Part shown: one piece after another, positions 16,038 through 24,919 of the stretch
Layout of the letters: each line of letters begins with the position of its first letter
How positions within the stretch are numbered: position 1 is the first letter of the stretch
NCBI GenBank assembly: GCA_015064845.1
Contig: SVRL01000018.1
Coordinates: 1-36,673 of the forward strand
Length of the DNA: 36,673 nucleotides
Direction: 5' to 3'
Origin: Oscillospiraceae bacterium
GTDB lineage: Bacteria; Bacillota; Clostridia; Oscillospirales; CAG-272
Notes under the pieces: model-generated
What the model was told of the DNA's origin: nothing
What the model saw: only the letters and a program-made list of their open reading frames with translations
Database searches by the model: none
Program-made: the position numbers and the translations under genes

Positions 16038-19000
16038 ATGGCAAACAATATATCGGAAGAAAAGAAAAAACGAGCGCTTGCCGAACAATATAACAAAAAA
16101 TTAACGCAGTGCCAAAAGATAAGATTTTATCATGCATCCCCGTTATATGAAAAAGTAACACGGGCGTTGCAACAAAACACGGGCTCTGTTTCGGATTGTT
16201 TGAAAGAGACATTCGGAGATTCTTTCAGTGATTTTTTCACACAAAAAGACAGAGAGGCAATTTTGTACTTTGCTGACCGAATGAAAAAATATCCGTATTC
16301 CGTATCCTACGAAAGACGGTCTCTGCGCGCAAGCTTTCCATCCGCTTATACAGAACGGATTCTGCGAATGTTGACAGACTTCGGCTGGCACTGCCCTTAC
16401 GATATTTCCGTTGCAGATATTCTGAATCGGAATCTTCCCGAAGATATGCAGGCGTATCTGGATCAATATTCATGGACCAGCAAATATCATGAATGGCAGA
16501 TTGCTTACGCCCTGGATAAAGGCGATACCGAAACGGAAGAAGCCATCCGCCGTATTATCACGGAAGAAAACAGCGGAAACCGCATAACCGCGGAATTGAT
16601 ACGGGGAATTTTTATCAGTAAGAGAACTGATTTTCATGAATTGCTCGGGAAATTGCTTCTTGCGGCACGTTTGCAGGAAGGACTTCGCCAAGCCATTTGT
16701 GAAAATGCGGATTGCGGAACCGCAGAAGGCTTTTTGCACATTCTGAAAGTGATCGATGAAAATGATCTGATTCGTTTTTCTTCCGTTAAACGCGCCGTCG
16801 GTACATGGCTCGGGCTCATGTCTGGAGAAACGAACAACTTGGAACGCATTGGAAACAAAAGCGTCCGCCTGATGCGCGATGCGCTCTCGGATCATTCCCT
16901 GCGCAATGATTTTTTGTGCGGAGAAGATTCTATGAAAATTTATATTGCTCTTTGGGCAATCGGCTTTGACGACGTGCTTCTTGCCATTCGGAAAGCGATG
17001 GAATTCATCCAAAACGGTTCGCGCCACCAAGTGCTTGTTGCCGGATATTTCATTGCCAACATCGAAAATAAAACACTTGCCCACCGCGTTGCAAAGCACA
17101 CCCTTCGGAAATTTTTCGATGATGCCGAAATGCTTGCCGTCTGGCTTCCCTCTTGTGTTCCGGGCAGACGGGGACTGGTCTTTAATTATTCCAATCAAAC
17201 CTACTATTCGCCGGAAGAAAGAAAGGCCATCGAACATCTGTTGTTTGAAACCCGAGAGGAGCTTAATGAAGCTTTTGTGCTGATGCAAGAACTTTCGGAA
17301 AGATATTCCGAAAAAAAGAAAGTATTTTCCCCCTGCATTTTTCCGTGGCATGAAGCAAAGCTTGCCAAAAGCGATCTGGCAGAAATTCTTTGTACGCTTG
17401 CCCTGCTGACCGATGAAGATGACAAATTGGACATTGCCTGTTTGAAAATCAAGGAATGCGATCCTTGGGAAAGAAGTTCCTATTTTAAAATGGTGCTCCG
17501 CAACCCCAAAACGAAATTGCAGCGCAAAACACTTTTAGAAGGTATTGCAGACAAAGAAAGCTCCACACGGAGCGCAGCTTATCAAATTGTTTCCGAATTA
17601 CAGCTTGAGCCTTCGGAATATCAACAGTTTGAATCGTATTTGCGTTTCAAAAATGCTGAGATCCGCCAAAACGTTTTATCACTTCTGATGAAGCAAGAGG
17701 ATGCCGCGCTCTGCGCTTCCGTTTTCCGTCTTTTGCAAAGCGATAAGGAAGAAATCCGCCTTGGCGGATTGGACCTTCTGACGCAGATAACGAAAGATTC
17801 CGAACGGAAGATTTCCACAGAACAATTTACGGAAACACTCGGAGAAATGACACGAAACGAAAAAATTTCCGAAAAAGAAAAAATTCTGCTCTCCGTTTTA
17901 TTGCCCGAACATACGCCAACCAAGAAAAACACCGTTTTCTTTACGGAAAAAGACCGTTATCTGCCGACAGAATTCGACAGTGCTTATATCGAACAAAGCG
18001 TAAAAACTTTTGCTTCCTATTTTCCCGATTCCATGCTTCCGGATATGATTCTTTCGGGAAAACCGATTTCCGATCAGCAGTCCCAAAAAACATCCGCTTT
18101 TGCAAAAGAAGCTTCGGAAGACCTGCTTTCGCTCGTTTCGTTCATTGACGAACATAAAGAAGAAAGCTTTACCGATTGGACGGGAGAAACCAATTTGCTC
18201 GGAAATTGCAATGCGAATCATTTGTACGATAAAGATCGCAAGCTTCCCTTGATGGATCTCTGGAACGAATGGGTTTCAACCCAAGGCATGAGCCACGAAC
18301 GCTTGGTTCGCTCCATGATTCTTCATCTTGCTTATTCCGATGTAAGCGATTTTACCAAAGTATGTGCGCCTTATGCGGAAATAGTTTTCGGGAAAGGCTT
18401 TGCCGATGGAAAAATTATTCCCTACCACTCCGTTATTACCCGAATTTTGAGCGCACTTTGTGAAAGGATTCCGATCAAAGAACTGCAAATGCTCGGGTCT
18501 GCCATTGCTTATTGGTTTATCAAAGAAATTCCCGATGAGATCGCTGTCATTTGCGATAAGGCAAAATATCATATTTACGAACGCCTTCTTATGGTACACT
18601 TCCTTGGATACAGACAATTTGCATTCCTTTATCAATACGTTTCCCTCTGTAAAGACGATGATACTTTACCGTATATATTCCCTCTTGCGGCGGCTTCTTC
18701 GGAAAAATGCACTTCCGCTTGGAAAATAAAATATGATTCAATTTCAAAAAAAGAAGAAATCCGCCACACCATTAATGCTTCATCGGAGCCCGATTATCTT
18801 CATACAGCTCTCGAAGACTGGCATCACTATCACAAGCTTGTGGGCGTTGGGGACTATCTGATTGCGGCACACAGAGGGCTCATAACGGAAAAACAGATGT
18901 ATGAATTCATTCTGCAACCGTCCCGCCTGAATATCACATTGGAAAAAATCAGTTCCATTGCTTCAAGTGTATACGAAAAAGGAAGAACCGTGGATACGCA

Positions 19001-21203
19001 AGCCCGCTCCCACTCTCTCCGCATCGCAAACGAAATAAAAAAATTCTTTGAAAACAGCGACAGGAACGCAGAAGACAATCAAAAATTCATCCGTTTCATC
19101 ACGGATATTTACGACAGGCTGATCCCCGTGATTCTGGATTCCGAGCTTTCACGCGGAGATTCCGAAGCAACATATTCCAAAAGCATACACAAAATCCACG
19201 GGATTTACGGAGCAGAAAATTTTGTCCGCATTCTGAACGCGATGGGAAACGATACCTTCGTACGCAACGGTTTGGGTTGGTCGAGAGCTTCCGATCGGAA
19301 AAGTACGTTTTCCCATCTGCTCAGTGTTTGTATTCCAAGTGAAAACGATAATGAGGAAACGCTCCGCTCCGCGTTGAAAGGAATGAAAATTTCCGAAAAA
19401 CGCCTGATTGAAGCCGCGCTCTATTCTCCCGAATGGATTCCGATCATCGGCCGCTATCTGCGTCTGGAAGCGTTTGAAGCGGTTTGCTATTATTTCATGG
19501 CGCATATGAATGAAGAATTCGATGATAAGCGCAAAGCGATGATTGCTCGGTTCACACCTCTTTCGGAGGAGGAACTGAACCTCGGTGCGTTTGATATTAA
19601 CTGGTTCCGCTCAGCATATGCAGCAATCGACGAAACGGATTTCAACCGTATCTACGATGCCGCTAAATATATTTCCGACGGCTCAAAGCATTCCCGCGCA
19701 AGAAAATACGCCGATGCGGCGCTCGGCAAATTGAAACGCGATGAAACCGAAAAGCTGATTGCAGAAAAACGGAACAAAGACCTGCTGATGGCTTACGCGC
19801 TGATTCCTCTGGACGGAGAAGACGATCTCTGCGAGCGTTATCTCTATATTCAGAAATTCAAAAAGGAAAGCCGTTCCTTTGGCGCGCAACGTTCCGCAAG
19901 CGAAGGCAAAGCTTCCGAAACCGCGCTCAAAAATCTTGCTCTCAACGCAGGTTACGCGGATTCCTTGCGGTTGACACTTCGTATGGAAACCAAGATTATG
20001 GATGAAAGCCGTCCGCTTCTGGAAGAGCAAAATATCGAAGGATATACGTTTAAGATTCTTCTTGATGAAAATGGAAAAGCTTCCGTTTCAATCAAAAAGA
20101 GCGGAAAAGAACTGAAATCCATTCCTGCAAGTCTGAAAAAGAATGAAACCGTCGTTTTGCTCGGAGAATTGAAAAAAACCTTAACGGAACAATACCGAAG
20201 AACGAAAATCATGCTGGAACAGGCAATGGAAGATCAAACGGTATTTACTTTCGGAGAACTTTCTTCGCTTTCTTCCCATCCCGTCGTTTATCCCATGCTG
20301 AAAAATCTGGTTGTGGTCGGAGAAAATGCAATCGGATTTCTTTCGGAAAACGGCTTGATTGACGCAAACGGAGAACTTCACGCGCTCTCTCACGACGATA
20401 AGCTCAGAATTGCTCATCCGTTTGATCTTTACCGCACGGGATGTTGGAGAGATTTTCAGCGTTTCCTGTTTGATCGCCAAATTGTCCAAGCTTTCCGTCA
20501 GGTATTCCGCGAGCTTTATATCAAAACGGAAGAAGAACGCGACGTTTTCCGTTCTCTCCGATACGCGGGCAATCAGATTCAGCCAGCCAAAACGGCTGCC
20601 GTACTGAAATCCCGCCGTTGGGTTGCAGACATTGAAAACGGTTTGCAAAAAATTTATTATAAAGAAAATATCGTCGCAGAGATCTTTGCGCTCGCCGATT
20701 GGTTTTCTCCTGCCGACATTGAAGCGCCGACTTTGGAATGGGTATGCTTTTCAGATCGGAAAACAGGACAGGAACTTCGGATTTCGGATGTTCCCGATAT
20801 CATTTTCTCCGAAGTTATGCGAGACGTGGACCTTGCGGTCAGCGTTGCGCATGCAGGAGAGGTCGATCCCGAAACCAGCCATTCCACCATTGAAATGCGC
20901 GAAGCCATCCTTTCCTTCGTTTTGCCTTTGTTTCGTCTGGACAATGTGAAGATTCAAAACCGTCATGCTCTGATTGAAGGCAAGCTTGCGGAATATTCCG
21001 TCCATCTCGGAAGCGGTGTCGTGCATCAGATCGGCGGCGCCATGATTCCCGTTTTACCCGTACATTCTCAGCACAAGGGAAAAATCTTTCTGCCTTTTAC
21101 CGACGATGATCCCAAAACTGCGGAAATCATTTCCAAAATTCTGCTTTTCGCACAGGATGAAAAGATCAAAGACCCCACCATTCTTGCAAGAATTTCCCGT
21201 TAA
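16038..21203 (+). CDS. 1721-aa HEAT-repeat/DUF4132 (YehI/MolR-like) protein
   Basis: This very large cytoplasmic protein is almost entirely alpha-helical. HEAT-like repeats are visible around 480-600 (for example RSAAYQIVSELQ and EIRQNVLSLLMKQEDA). The C-terminal third (about 1400-1715) matches the DUF4132-type architecture: HPVVYPMLKNLVVVG near 1414, FRSLRYAGNQIQPAK, SEVMRDVDLAVSVAHAGE near 1591 and EYSVHLGSGVVHQIGG near 1651. E. coli YehI/MolR is the best-known relative and sits near a MoxR ATPase/vWA/SWIM gene cluster. No such partners occur here. The molecular function of the family is not established. The start is ATG with AAAGGAGG, 12 bp after the 136-aa gene. A hairpin repeat and a terminator follow. 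Confidence 0.85.
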   Translation: MANNISEEKKKRALAEQYNKKLTQCQKIRFYHASPLYEKVTRALQQNTGSVSDCLKETFGDSFSDFFTQKDREAILYFADRMKKYPYSVSYERRSLRASFPSAYTERILRMLTDFGWHCPYDISVADILNRNLPEDMQAYLDQYSWTSKYHEWQIAYALDKGDTETEEAIRRIITEENSGNRITAELIRGIFISKRTDFHELLGKLLLAARLQEGLRQAICENADCGTAEGFLHILKVIDENDLIRFSSVKRAVGTWLGLMSGETNNLERIGNKSVRLMRDALSDHSLRNDFLCGEDSMKIYIALWAIGFDDVLLAIRKAMEFIQNGSRHQVLVAGYFIANIENKTLAHRVAKHTLRKFFDDAEMLAVWLPSCVPGRRGLVFNYSNQTYYSPEERKAIEHLLFETREELNEAFVLMQELSERYSEKKKVFSPCIFPWHEAKLAKSDLAEILCTLALLTDEDDKLDIACLKIKECDPWERSSYFKMVLRNPKTKLQRKTLLEGIADKESSTRSAAYQIVSELQLEPSEYQQFESYLRFKNAEIRQNVLSLLMKQEDAALCASVFRLLQSDKEEIRLGGLDLLTQITKDSERKISTEQFTETLGEMTRNEKISEKEKILLSVLLPEHTPTKKNTVFFTEKDRYLPTEFDSAYIEQSVKTFASYFPDSMLPDMILSGKPISDQQSQKTSAFAKEASEDLLSLVSFIDEHKEESFTDWTGETNLLGNCNANHLYDKDRKLPLMDLWNEWVSTQGMSHERLVRSMILHLAYSDVSDFTKVCAPYAEIVFGKGFADGKIIPYHSVITRILSALCERIPIKELQMLGSAIAYWFIKEIPDEIAVICDKAKYHIYERLLMVHFLGYRQFAFLYQYVSLCKDDDTLPYIFPLAAASSEKCTSAWKIKYDSISKKEEIRHTINASSEPDYLHTALEDWHHYHKLVGVGDYLIAAHRGLITEKQMYEFILQPSRLNITLEKISSIASSVYEKGRTVDTQARSHSLRIANEIKKFFENSDRNAEDNQKFIRFITDIYDRLIPVILDSELSRGDSEATYSKSIHKIHGIYGAENFVRILNAMGNDTFVRNGLGWSRASDRKSTFSHLLSVCIPSENDNEETLRSALKGMKISEKRLIEAALYSPEWIPIIGRYLRLEAFEAVCYYFMAHMNEEFDDKRKAMIARFTPLSEEELNLGAFDINWFRSAYAAIDETDFNRIYDAAKYISDGSKHSRARKYADAALGKLKRDETEKLIAEKRNKDLLMAYALIPLDGEDDLCERYLYIQKFKKESRSFGAQRSASEGKASETALKNLALNAGYADSLRLTLRMETKIMDESRPLLEEQNIEGYTFKILLDENGKASVSIKKSGKELKSIPASLKKNETVVLLGELKKTLTEQYRRTKIMLEQAMEDQTVFTFGELSSLSSHPVVYPMLKNLVVVGENAIGFLSENGLIDANGELHALSHDDKLRIAHPFDLYRTGCWRDFQRFLFDRQIVQAFRQVFRELYIKTEEERDVFRSLRYAGNQIQPAKTAAVLKSRRWVADIENGLQKIYYKENIVAEIFALADWFSPADIEAPTLEWVCFSDRKTGQELRISDVPDIIFSEVMRDVDLAVSVAHAGEVDPETSHSTIEMREAILSFVLPLFRLDNVKIQNRHALIEGKLAEYSVHLGSGVVHQIGGAMIPVLPVHSQHKGKIFLPFTDDDPKTAEIISKILLFAQDEKIKDPTILARISR

Positions 21204-21220
21204 GCGGGCAATGCCCACTC
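21204..21220. repeat. Short hairpin repeat directly after a stop codon (copy 2)
   Basis: GCGGGCAATGCCCACTC begins on the base after the stop of the 1721-aa gene and matches copy 1 (9113-9129) at 15 of 17 positions. GGGCA/TGCCC pair. The next 40 bases contain TTGCTCTGCGCAAGCA and are partly self-complementary. Confidence 0.5.
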
Positions 21221-21276
21221 AATGACGTCTTGCTCTGCGCAAGCACAGCAAGATCTTGAGCATTTTCTATAGCACA

Positions 21277-21320
21277 AAAAGCGGTTGTTCAATACCTTTC
21301 GGTACTGTTCAACCGCTTTT
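21277..21320. terminator. Convergent bidirectional terminator
   Basis: AAAAGCGGTTG (21277-21287) pairs with CAACCGCTTTT (21310-21320), and the stem continues with an internal mismatch to a TTTC loop. It separates the + strand giant gene from the - strand 314-aa gene. Confidence 0.85.
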
Positions 21321-21347
21321 CAATTATTTCAATGTGTGATCTATCGA

Positions 21348-22292
21348 TTATTTTTTACCGCTGACAAGCAGATTTCCGTTTGCATCGTAGATCTGTTCTT
21401 CAATCGCCAATAAATCAGGTGTCAAATTATCCGTGTTGCGCAACCAATGATAAGCAAGATATTCATGTCTGTATCCCATGGAATCGGTTGCCACAAGATA
21501 GACATAAAAATCCTCCTTGAGTCCAACGGTAAAAGTATCGTCAAACGGTGCCGTATATGTTCCGACGGTTATTTTATCCTTATCGGATTTTATGATATTG
21601 GTAATATCTTCCCTTGCGATCTCGCCGTTATTGGTCTTAACAACGATTTGCATATTTTCAAAATTCGCGCCGTAACGCTCCGCAATCTTATATTTTACGG
21701 TAAGAGAAGCATTCATCTTCAAACTGTTGGATGCCTGATTATAATTTGCTCTGCCCTCCACATCAACGTGAGCGGAAGGAAGATAATGCGTCCAAAGATT
21801 TTGAACTTCCAAATAATCCAAAAGCTCCGTTTGAATTTTTTCTTCCGTTTCCATCATAATCAAGGGACCTTCTCCCTCAAAAAAGAGAGGAACGGAAACC
21901 GTTGCATGGTAAGTATTCGATTCATCTTTTTCAAACACGATCACTTGGTCGTCAAATTTAACGGAAAGCAAAATCTCACTTACCACGGTTTTGGGAATCA
22001 AAGCAAGGTGCATGTCCACAGTTCCGCTTTCTTTATGTAAATCACCGAATTGATACGTAATACTGGAAAATAAACTTGCCTGTTTGCGGAGCTGCTCTTC
22101 CACGTTTCGATAAATTTCATCAATCGAGTTTTGCATCTGTTCCATTTCAAGCTTGGCATGATCGTAATCTTTTATCAGATTCTTAATTTTTTGATTCAAG
22201 AGACTGTTTTGAACCAAAATAAATACGATAAAAATCACAACAAGGACCAAAGTGAAATATTGCACATAAGTTTTAACATTTTTGGATTTCAT
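21348..22292 (-). CDS. Membrane-anchored coiled-coil protein of unknown function
   Basis: This 314-aa protein has one N-terminal membrane segment (about 11-29), then a predicted coiled coil (about 30-75, rich in Gln/Glu/Lys) and a strand-rich extracytoplasmic domain of about 230 residues with VSVPLFFEGEGPLIM and ITVGTYTAPFDDTFTVGL. No family is recognised. It is the second gene of an operon with rpe: the ATG follows GGAGGGC and lies 21 bp after the rpe stop. A link to pentose metabolism is not implied by its sequence; a cell-envelope role is more likely. Confidence 0.75.
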   Translation of the reverse strand: MKSKNVKTYVQYFTLVLVVIFIVFILVQNSLLNQKIKNLIKDYDHAKLEMEQMQNSIDEIYRNVEEQLRKQASLFSSITYQFGDLHKESGTVDMHLALIPKTVVSEILLSVKFDDQVIVFEKDESNTYHATVSVPLFFEGEGPLIMMETEEKIQTELLDYLEVQNLWTHYLPSAHVDVEGRANYNQASNSLKMNASLTVKYKIAERYGANFENMQIVVKTNNGEIAREDITNIIKSDKDKITVGTYTAPFDDTFTVGLKEDFYVYLVATDSMGYRHEYLAYHWLRNTDNLTPDLLAIEEQIYDANGNLLVSGKK

Positions 22293-22313
22293 TCGATGCC
22301 CTCCGCCGGGAGA

Positions 22314-22982
22314 TTACAAAGAATACACGGACTGAGCCGCAGCGCGAATTCCGTCAACAGCTTTTTTCGTATCCTCTGCGCCAAAAACGGAAGAGCCCGC
22401 AACCAAAACGTTTGCACCCGCCGCAGCGGCAATTTTTGCCGTTTGCGCATTAATGCCGCCGTCAACTTGAATGTCAATTTCATAACCGCTCAGACGAACC
22501 ATTTCTCTGACGGCACTGACCTTTTCCATCATCGGCATCATGAATTTCTGACCGCCGAAACCGGGTTCCACTGTCATGATCAGAACCATATCCACATAAG
22601 GCAACAGCGAAGCCACAACAGAAGCGGGAGTTGCGGGTTTCAAAGAAATGGCGGCTTTTTTTCCTGCCGCACGGATCTGTTTCAGAACTTCCTTGGGATT
22701 TTGGCAACTTTCATAATGAATCGTGATGATATCTGCACCTGCGTCAACAAAAGCGGAAATATAGCGAATCGGATCTTCAATCATCAAATGCACATCAAAA
22801 ATCATCTTACACTGTTTACGAACAGAACGGATAATATCAGGTCCGAAAGAAATATTTGGGACAAACATGCCGTCCATAACGTCCAAATGCAAAAGCTCCG
22901 CTCCCGCTTCTTCTACTTTTTTTACTTCCTCGCCGAATTTCGAAAAATCACAAGCAAGAACAGAAGGTGAAATTTTAATCAT
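22314..22982 (-). CDS. rpe: Ribulose-phosphate 3-epimerase
   Basis: It interconverts ribulose 5-phosphate and xylulose 5-phosphate in the pentose phosphate pathway. It is a 222-aa TIM barrel with metal/catalytic residues His32 and Asp34 (in LHLDVMDG), His65 (DVHLM) and Asp174 (VDGGIN), a VEPGFGGQKF phosphate loop at 138-147 and a GSSVFG phosphate-binding end. The reading frame extends upstream to 23054, but GGGAGG before the ATG at 22982 fixes the start. The transcript probably begins near 23309 and carries a structured leader of over 300 bases, unusual for rpe. Confidence 0.95.
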   Translation of the reverse strand: MIKISPSVLACDFSKFGEEVKKVEEAGAELLHLDVMDGMFVPNISFGPDIIRSVRKQCKMIFDVHLMIEDPIRYISAFVDAGADIITIHYESCQNPKEVLKQIRAAGKKAAISLKPATPASVVASLLPYVDMVLIMTVEPGFGGQKFMMPMMEKVSAVREMVRLSGYEIDIQVDGGINAQTAKIAAAAGANVLVAGSSVFGAEDTKKAVDGIRAAAQSVYSL

Positions 22983-23111
22983 GATAAACCTCCCGACCGC
23001 CTCACAGGCAGTCTGCTTTCTCAGTATTTCTTTGAAATTTAACTCATTTTTCAAAAATCACATCATGCAAAAGTTTTTCTCCTGCTGACATTCATTTTCA
23101 GTCCGTTCCTT

Positions 23112-23314
23112 CAGAATTTTGTCCTTTTTATAAAAATAGCCTCCGTATCATAATAAGATTCGCAGCATATCTTGGTATTAGTCAATGAAAATTCTGCCGA
23201 TGCGGGCGCTGCAAGGACAACATGGAACAGGCAGTGATGAAAAATGCAACGCTTCATCGGCTTTATATAGACTTCTGAGAATAGATTTAACCGAATTTCG
23301 GATAAATCTATTCT
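23112..23314 (-). ncRNA. Candidate structured leader RNA or small RNA upstream of rpe
   Basis: Four complementary pairs are nested or adjacent in the transcribed - strand. A hairpin at the transcript start pairs 23278-23289 with 23303-23314 (12 bp, perfect). GCCGATG (23196-23202) pairs with CATCGGC (23255-23261). Inside that, 23206-23213 pairs with 23245-23252 (8 bp with one G-U). 23112-23120 pairs with 23188-23196 (9 bp). No known riboswitch, SRP, 6S or RNase P signature was found. No convincing reading frame with a ribosome site occurs. Confidence 0.4.
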
Positions 23315-23315
23315 T

Positions 23316-23344
23316 ATTATATTCCGAATCACAAAATTTGTCAA
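23316..23344 (-). promoter_or_regulatory. Consensus promoter upstream of the rpe leader
   Basis: On the - strand TTGACA (23339-23344) and TATAAT (23316-23321) have a 17-bp spacer, a perfect consensus. It starts 16 bp after the histidine kinase stop codon. The perfect inverted repeat 23278-23314 overlaps the expected transcription start and could be an operator. Confidence 0.85.
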
Positions 23345-23359
23345 GTCTCAAAAAAGCAA

Positions 23360-24826
23360 TCAACGGAAAGAAGATTTTTCCTCCTTATATTTTGTCAATT
23401 TAATCGTAAATTCACAATATTGTCCGTAAACACCGGCAACGGAAATATCCTCTCCTAAATTATCCATAATGGTTTTACAAATATAAAGCCCAAGTCCGAC
23501 ACCTGTTTTATCAAGTCCGCGGCTTTTGTCACTTTTATAAAAACGGTCAAATACATAAGGAAGATCTTCATCCGGAATGCCTTCGCCCTCATTATATACC
23601 TTGATGATAACCTTATTTGAGGTTTCACTGATTTTAATCCTGTATTTGCCTCCTTCTTTGGAAAATTTTACGGCGTTATCGCAAATGTTATAGAGCACTT
23701 GATTGATGGCATCCTTATCGGAAAAAACCACAAGCCGATCTTCTTCGGCATCAAAATCAACGTCCAGACGTTTGGCATCGATTTTGGATTCAAAGGAAAG
23801 CAAAATAATTCTTGCCATTTCACAAATATCAAACGGCTTTTTTTCAAATTTTCGATTCCCCGCTTCCATACGTGAAATATCCAACAAGGAATTGACCAAT
23901 CTGGAAAGACGTTTCACTTCCTGTCCGATAATTTCCAGATAATACGGTTGTTTTTCAGGCGGAATTGCGCCCTCCAAAATTCCGTCAATAAATCCGGCAA
24001 TGGAAGTCATCGGCGTACGCAAATCATGCGAAACGTTGGCAAGGAAAGAACTTCTCGTATATTCGTAGTTGGCAAGCGCATCTGCCATGGAATTGAACGC
24101 CGTGGCAAGCTCTGCAATTTCATCTTCTCCCACAACCGGCGTTTTCACGTCAAATTTCCCTTTTGCAAAGTTTCTTGTTGCATACGTCATTTGTTTGATG
24201 GGTGCAACGATTTTCTCCGTAATAAAATAAATCACGACAAAGCTTGCGATCATGACCCAAAGACTTGCCAGAATAATGGTTTTTACCGTTCCGATGGCAA
24301 GATCGTTGGGAGAGCCTGCGCTGTAACAAACAATCAGTGCGCCTGCGCTGATTTCAGCAAAACTATACTGAAACGGTGTAACGATTACGCCGTTTTTCCG
24401 CTCCAGAAGCCCCCCTATATCCGTATAAAATTTATTCTCCTTTTTTTCCGTCAAAGCGCTCAGAACACGGGAATCCTCAATGGTTCCCGTATACATTCCA
24501 TCCGTGGAAACCAATATCTTTCCCTGAGGATCGGTAATCAAAATCGTCATTTTTTCAGCATTTTTTGAAAGTATATCAATCATATTGGAAATGTCGTTGA
24601 ACCGAAGAGCAACAAAGCGCTCAAAATCCGTCGGCATAAACGAAGCTGAAAATTCCGAAATCAAATATTCCGTAATATAATTCGATGTATTTTCGGCGAT
24701 TTCCTCTTTCTGTTTGTTTTCGGAACGGATTGTCATGGAAGTGATAATCAACGTCAAAACAAAAAAGCTAATGAAAATAATAATAAGAAAGGTGGAGATA
24801 TATCGAATAAAAATACTCTTTTTCAC
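23360..24826 (-). CDS. Membrane sensor histidine kinase, PhoR/ResE type
   Basis: This is the partner of the OmpR-type regulator encoded just upstream. Membrane helices at about 8-30 and 183-203 flank an extracytoplasmic sensor of about 150 residues. A HAMP domain (204-256) follows, then the dimerisation domain with phospho-His267 in FLANVSHDLRTP and an HATPase_c domain with Asn384 in the N box, NEGEGIP and GVGLGLY. The 488-aa length is complete. An in-frame TTG at 24844 exists, but AAGAGG six bases before a GTG at 24826 favours GTG. It follows the regulator gene with a 93-bp gap that contains a hairpin. The signal sensed cannot be told. Confidence 0.93.
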   Translation of the reverse strand: MKKSIFIRYISTFLIIIFISFFVLTLIITSMTIRSENKQKEEIAENTSNYITEYLISEFSASFMPTDFERFVALRFNDISNMIDILSKNAEKMTILITDPQGKILVSTDGMYTGTIEDSRVLSALTEKKENKFYTDIGGLLERKNGVIVTPFQYSFAEISAGALIVCYSAGSPNDLAIGTVKTIILASLWVMIASFVVIYFITEKIVAPIKQMTYATRNFAKGKFDVKTPVVGEDEIAELATAFNSMADALANYEYTRSSFLANVSHDLRTPMTSIAGFIDGILEGAIPPEKQPYYLEIIGQEVKRLSRLVNSLLDISRMEAGNRKFEKKPFDICEMARIILLSFESKIDAKRLDVDFDAEEDRLVVFSDKDAINQVLYNICDNAVKFSKEGGKYRIKISETSNKVIIKVYNEGEGIPDEDLPYVFDRFYKSDKSRGLDKTGVGLGLYICKTIMDNLGEDISVAGVYGQYCEFTIKLTKYKEEKSSFR

Positions 24827-24854
24827 AAAAAACCTCTTTTCCAAAGAAATGAAT

Positions 24855-24887
24855 TTGGCAGAGAAAGAAGATGTCTTACTCTGCCAA
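24855..24887 (-). other. Intercistronic hairpin between regulator and kinase genes
   Basis: TTGGCAGAG (24855-24863) and CTCTGCCAA (24879-24887) are perfect 9-bp arms with a 15-base loop. On the - strand no T run follows, so it is more likely an mRNA-stabilising or attenuating stem than a full terminator. Confidence 0.55.
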
Positions 24888-24919
24888 TATCGGATATGAT
24901 TGTATTGAATTCCGTTTTA

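Noticed and set aside
16470..17351. 293-residue - strand frame
   Set aside because: Antisense to the well-supported 1721-aa gene; codon composition is that of a shadow frame.
22131..22970. 279-residue + strand frame
   Set aside because: It runs antisense to rpe and the 314-aa gene, both with good ribosome sites; its composition is His/Asn/Arg-rich shadow sequence.
23111..23344. 77-residue - strand frame between the kinase and rpe, with an internal 48-residue Cys-rich version
   Set aside because: No ribosome site before either start, and the longer frame begins within the -35 box of the promoter. The strong RNA stems explain the sequence better.
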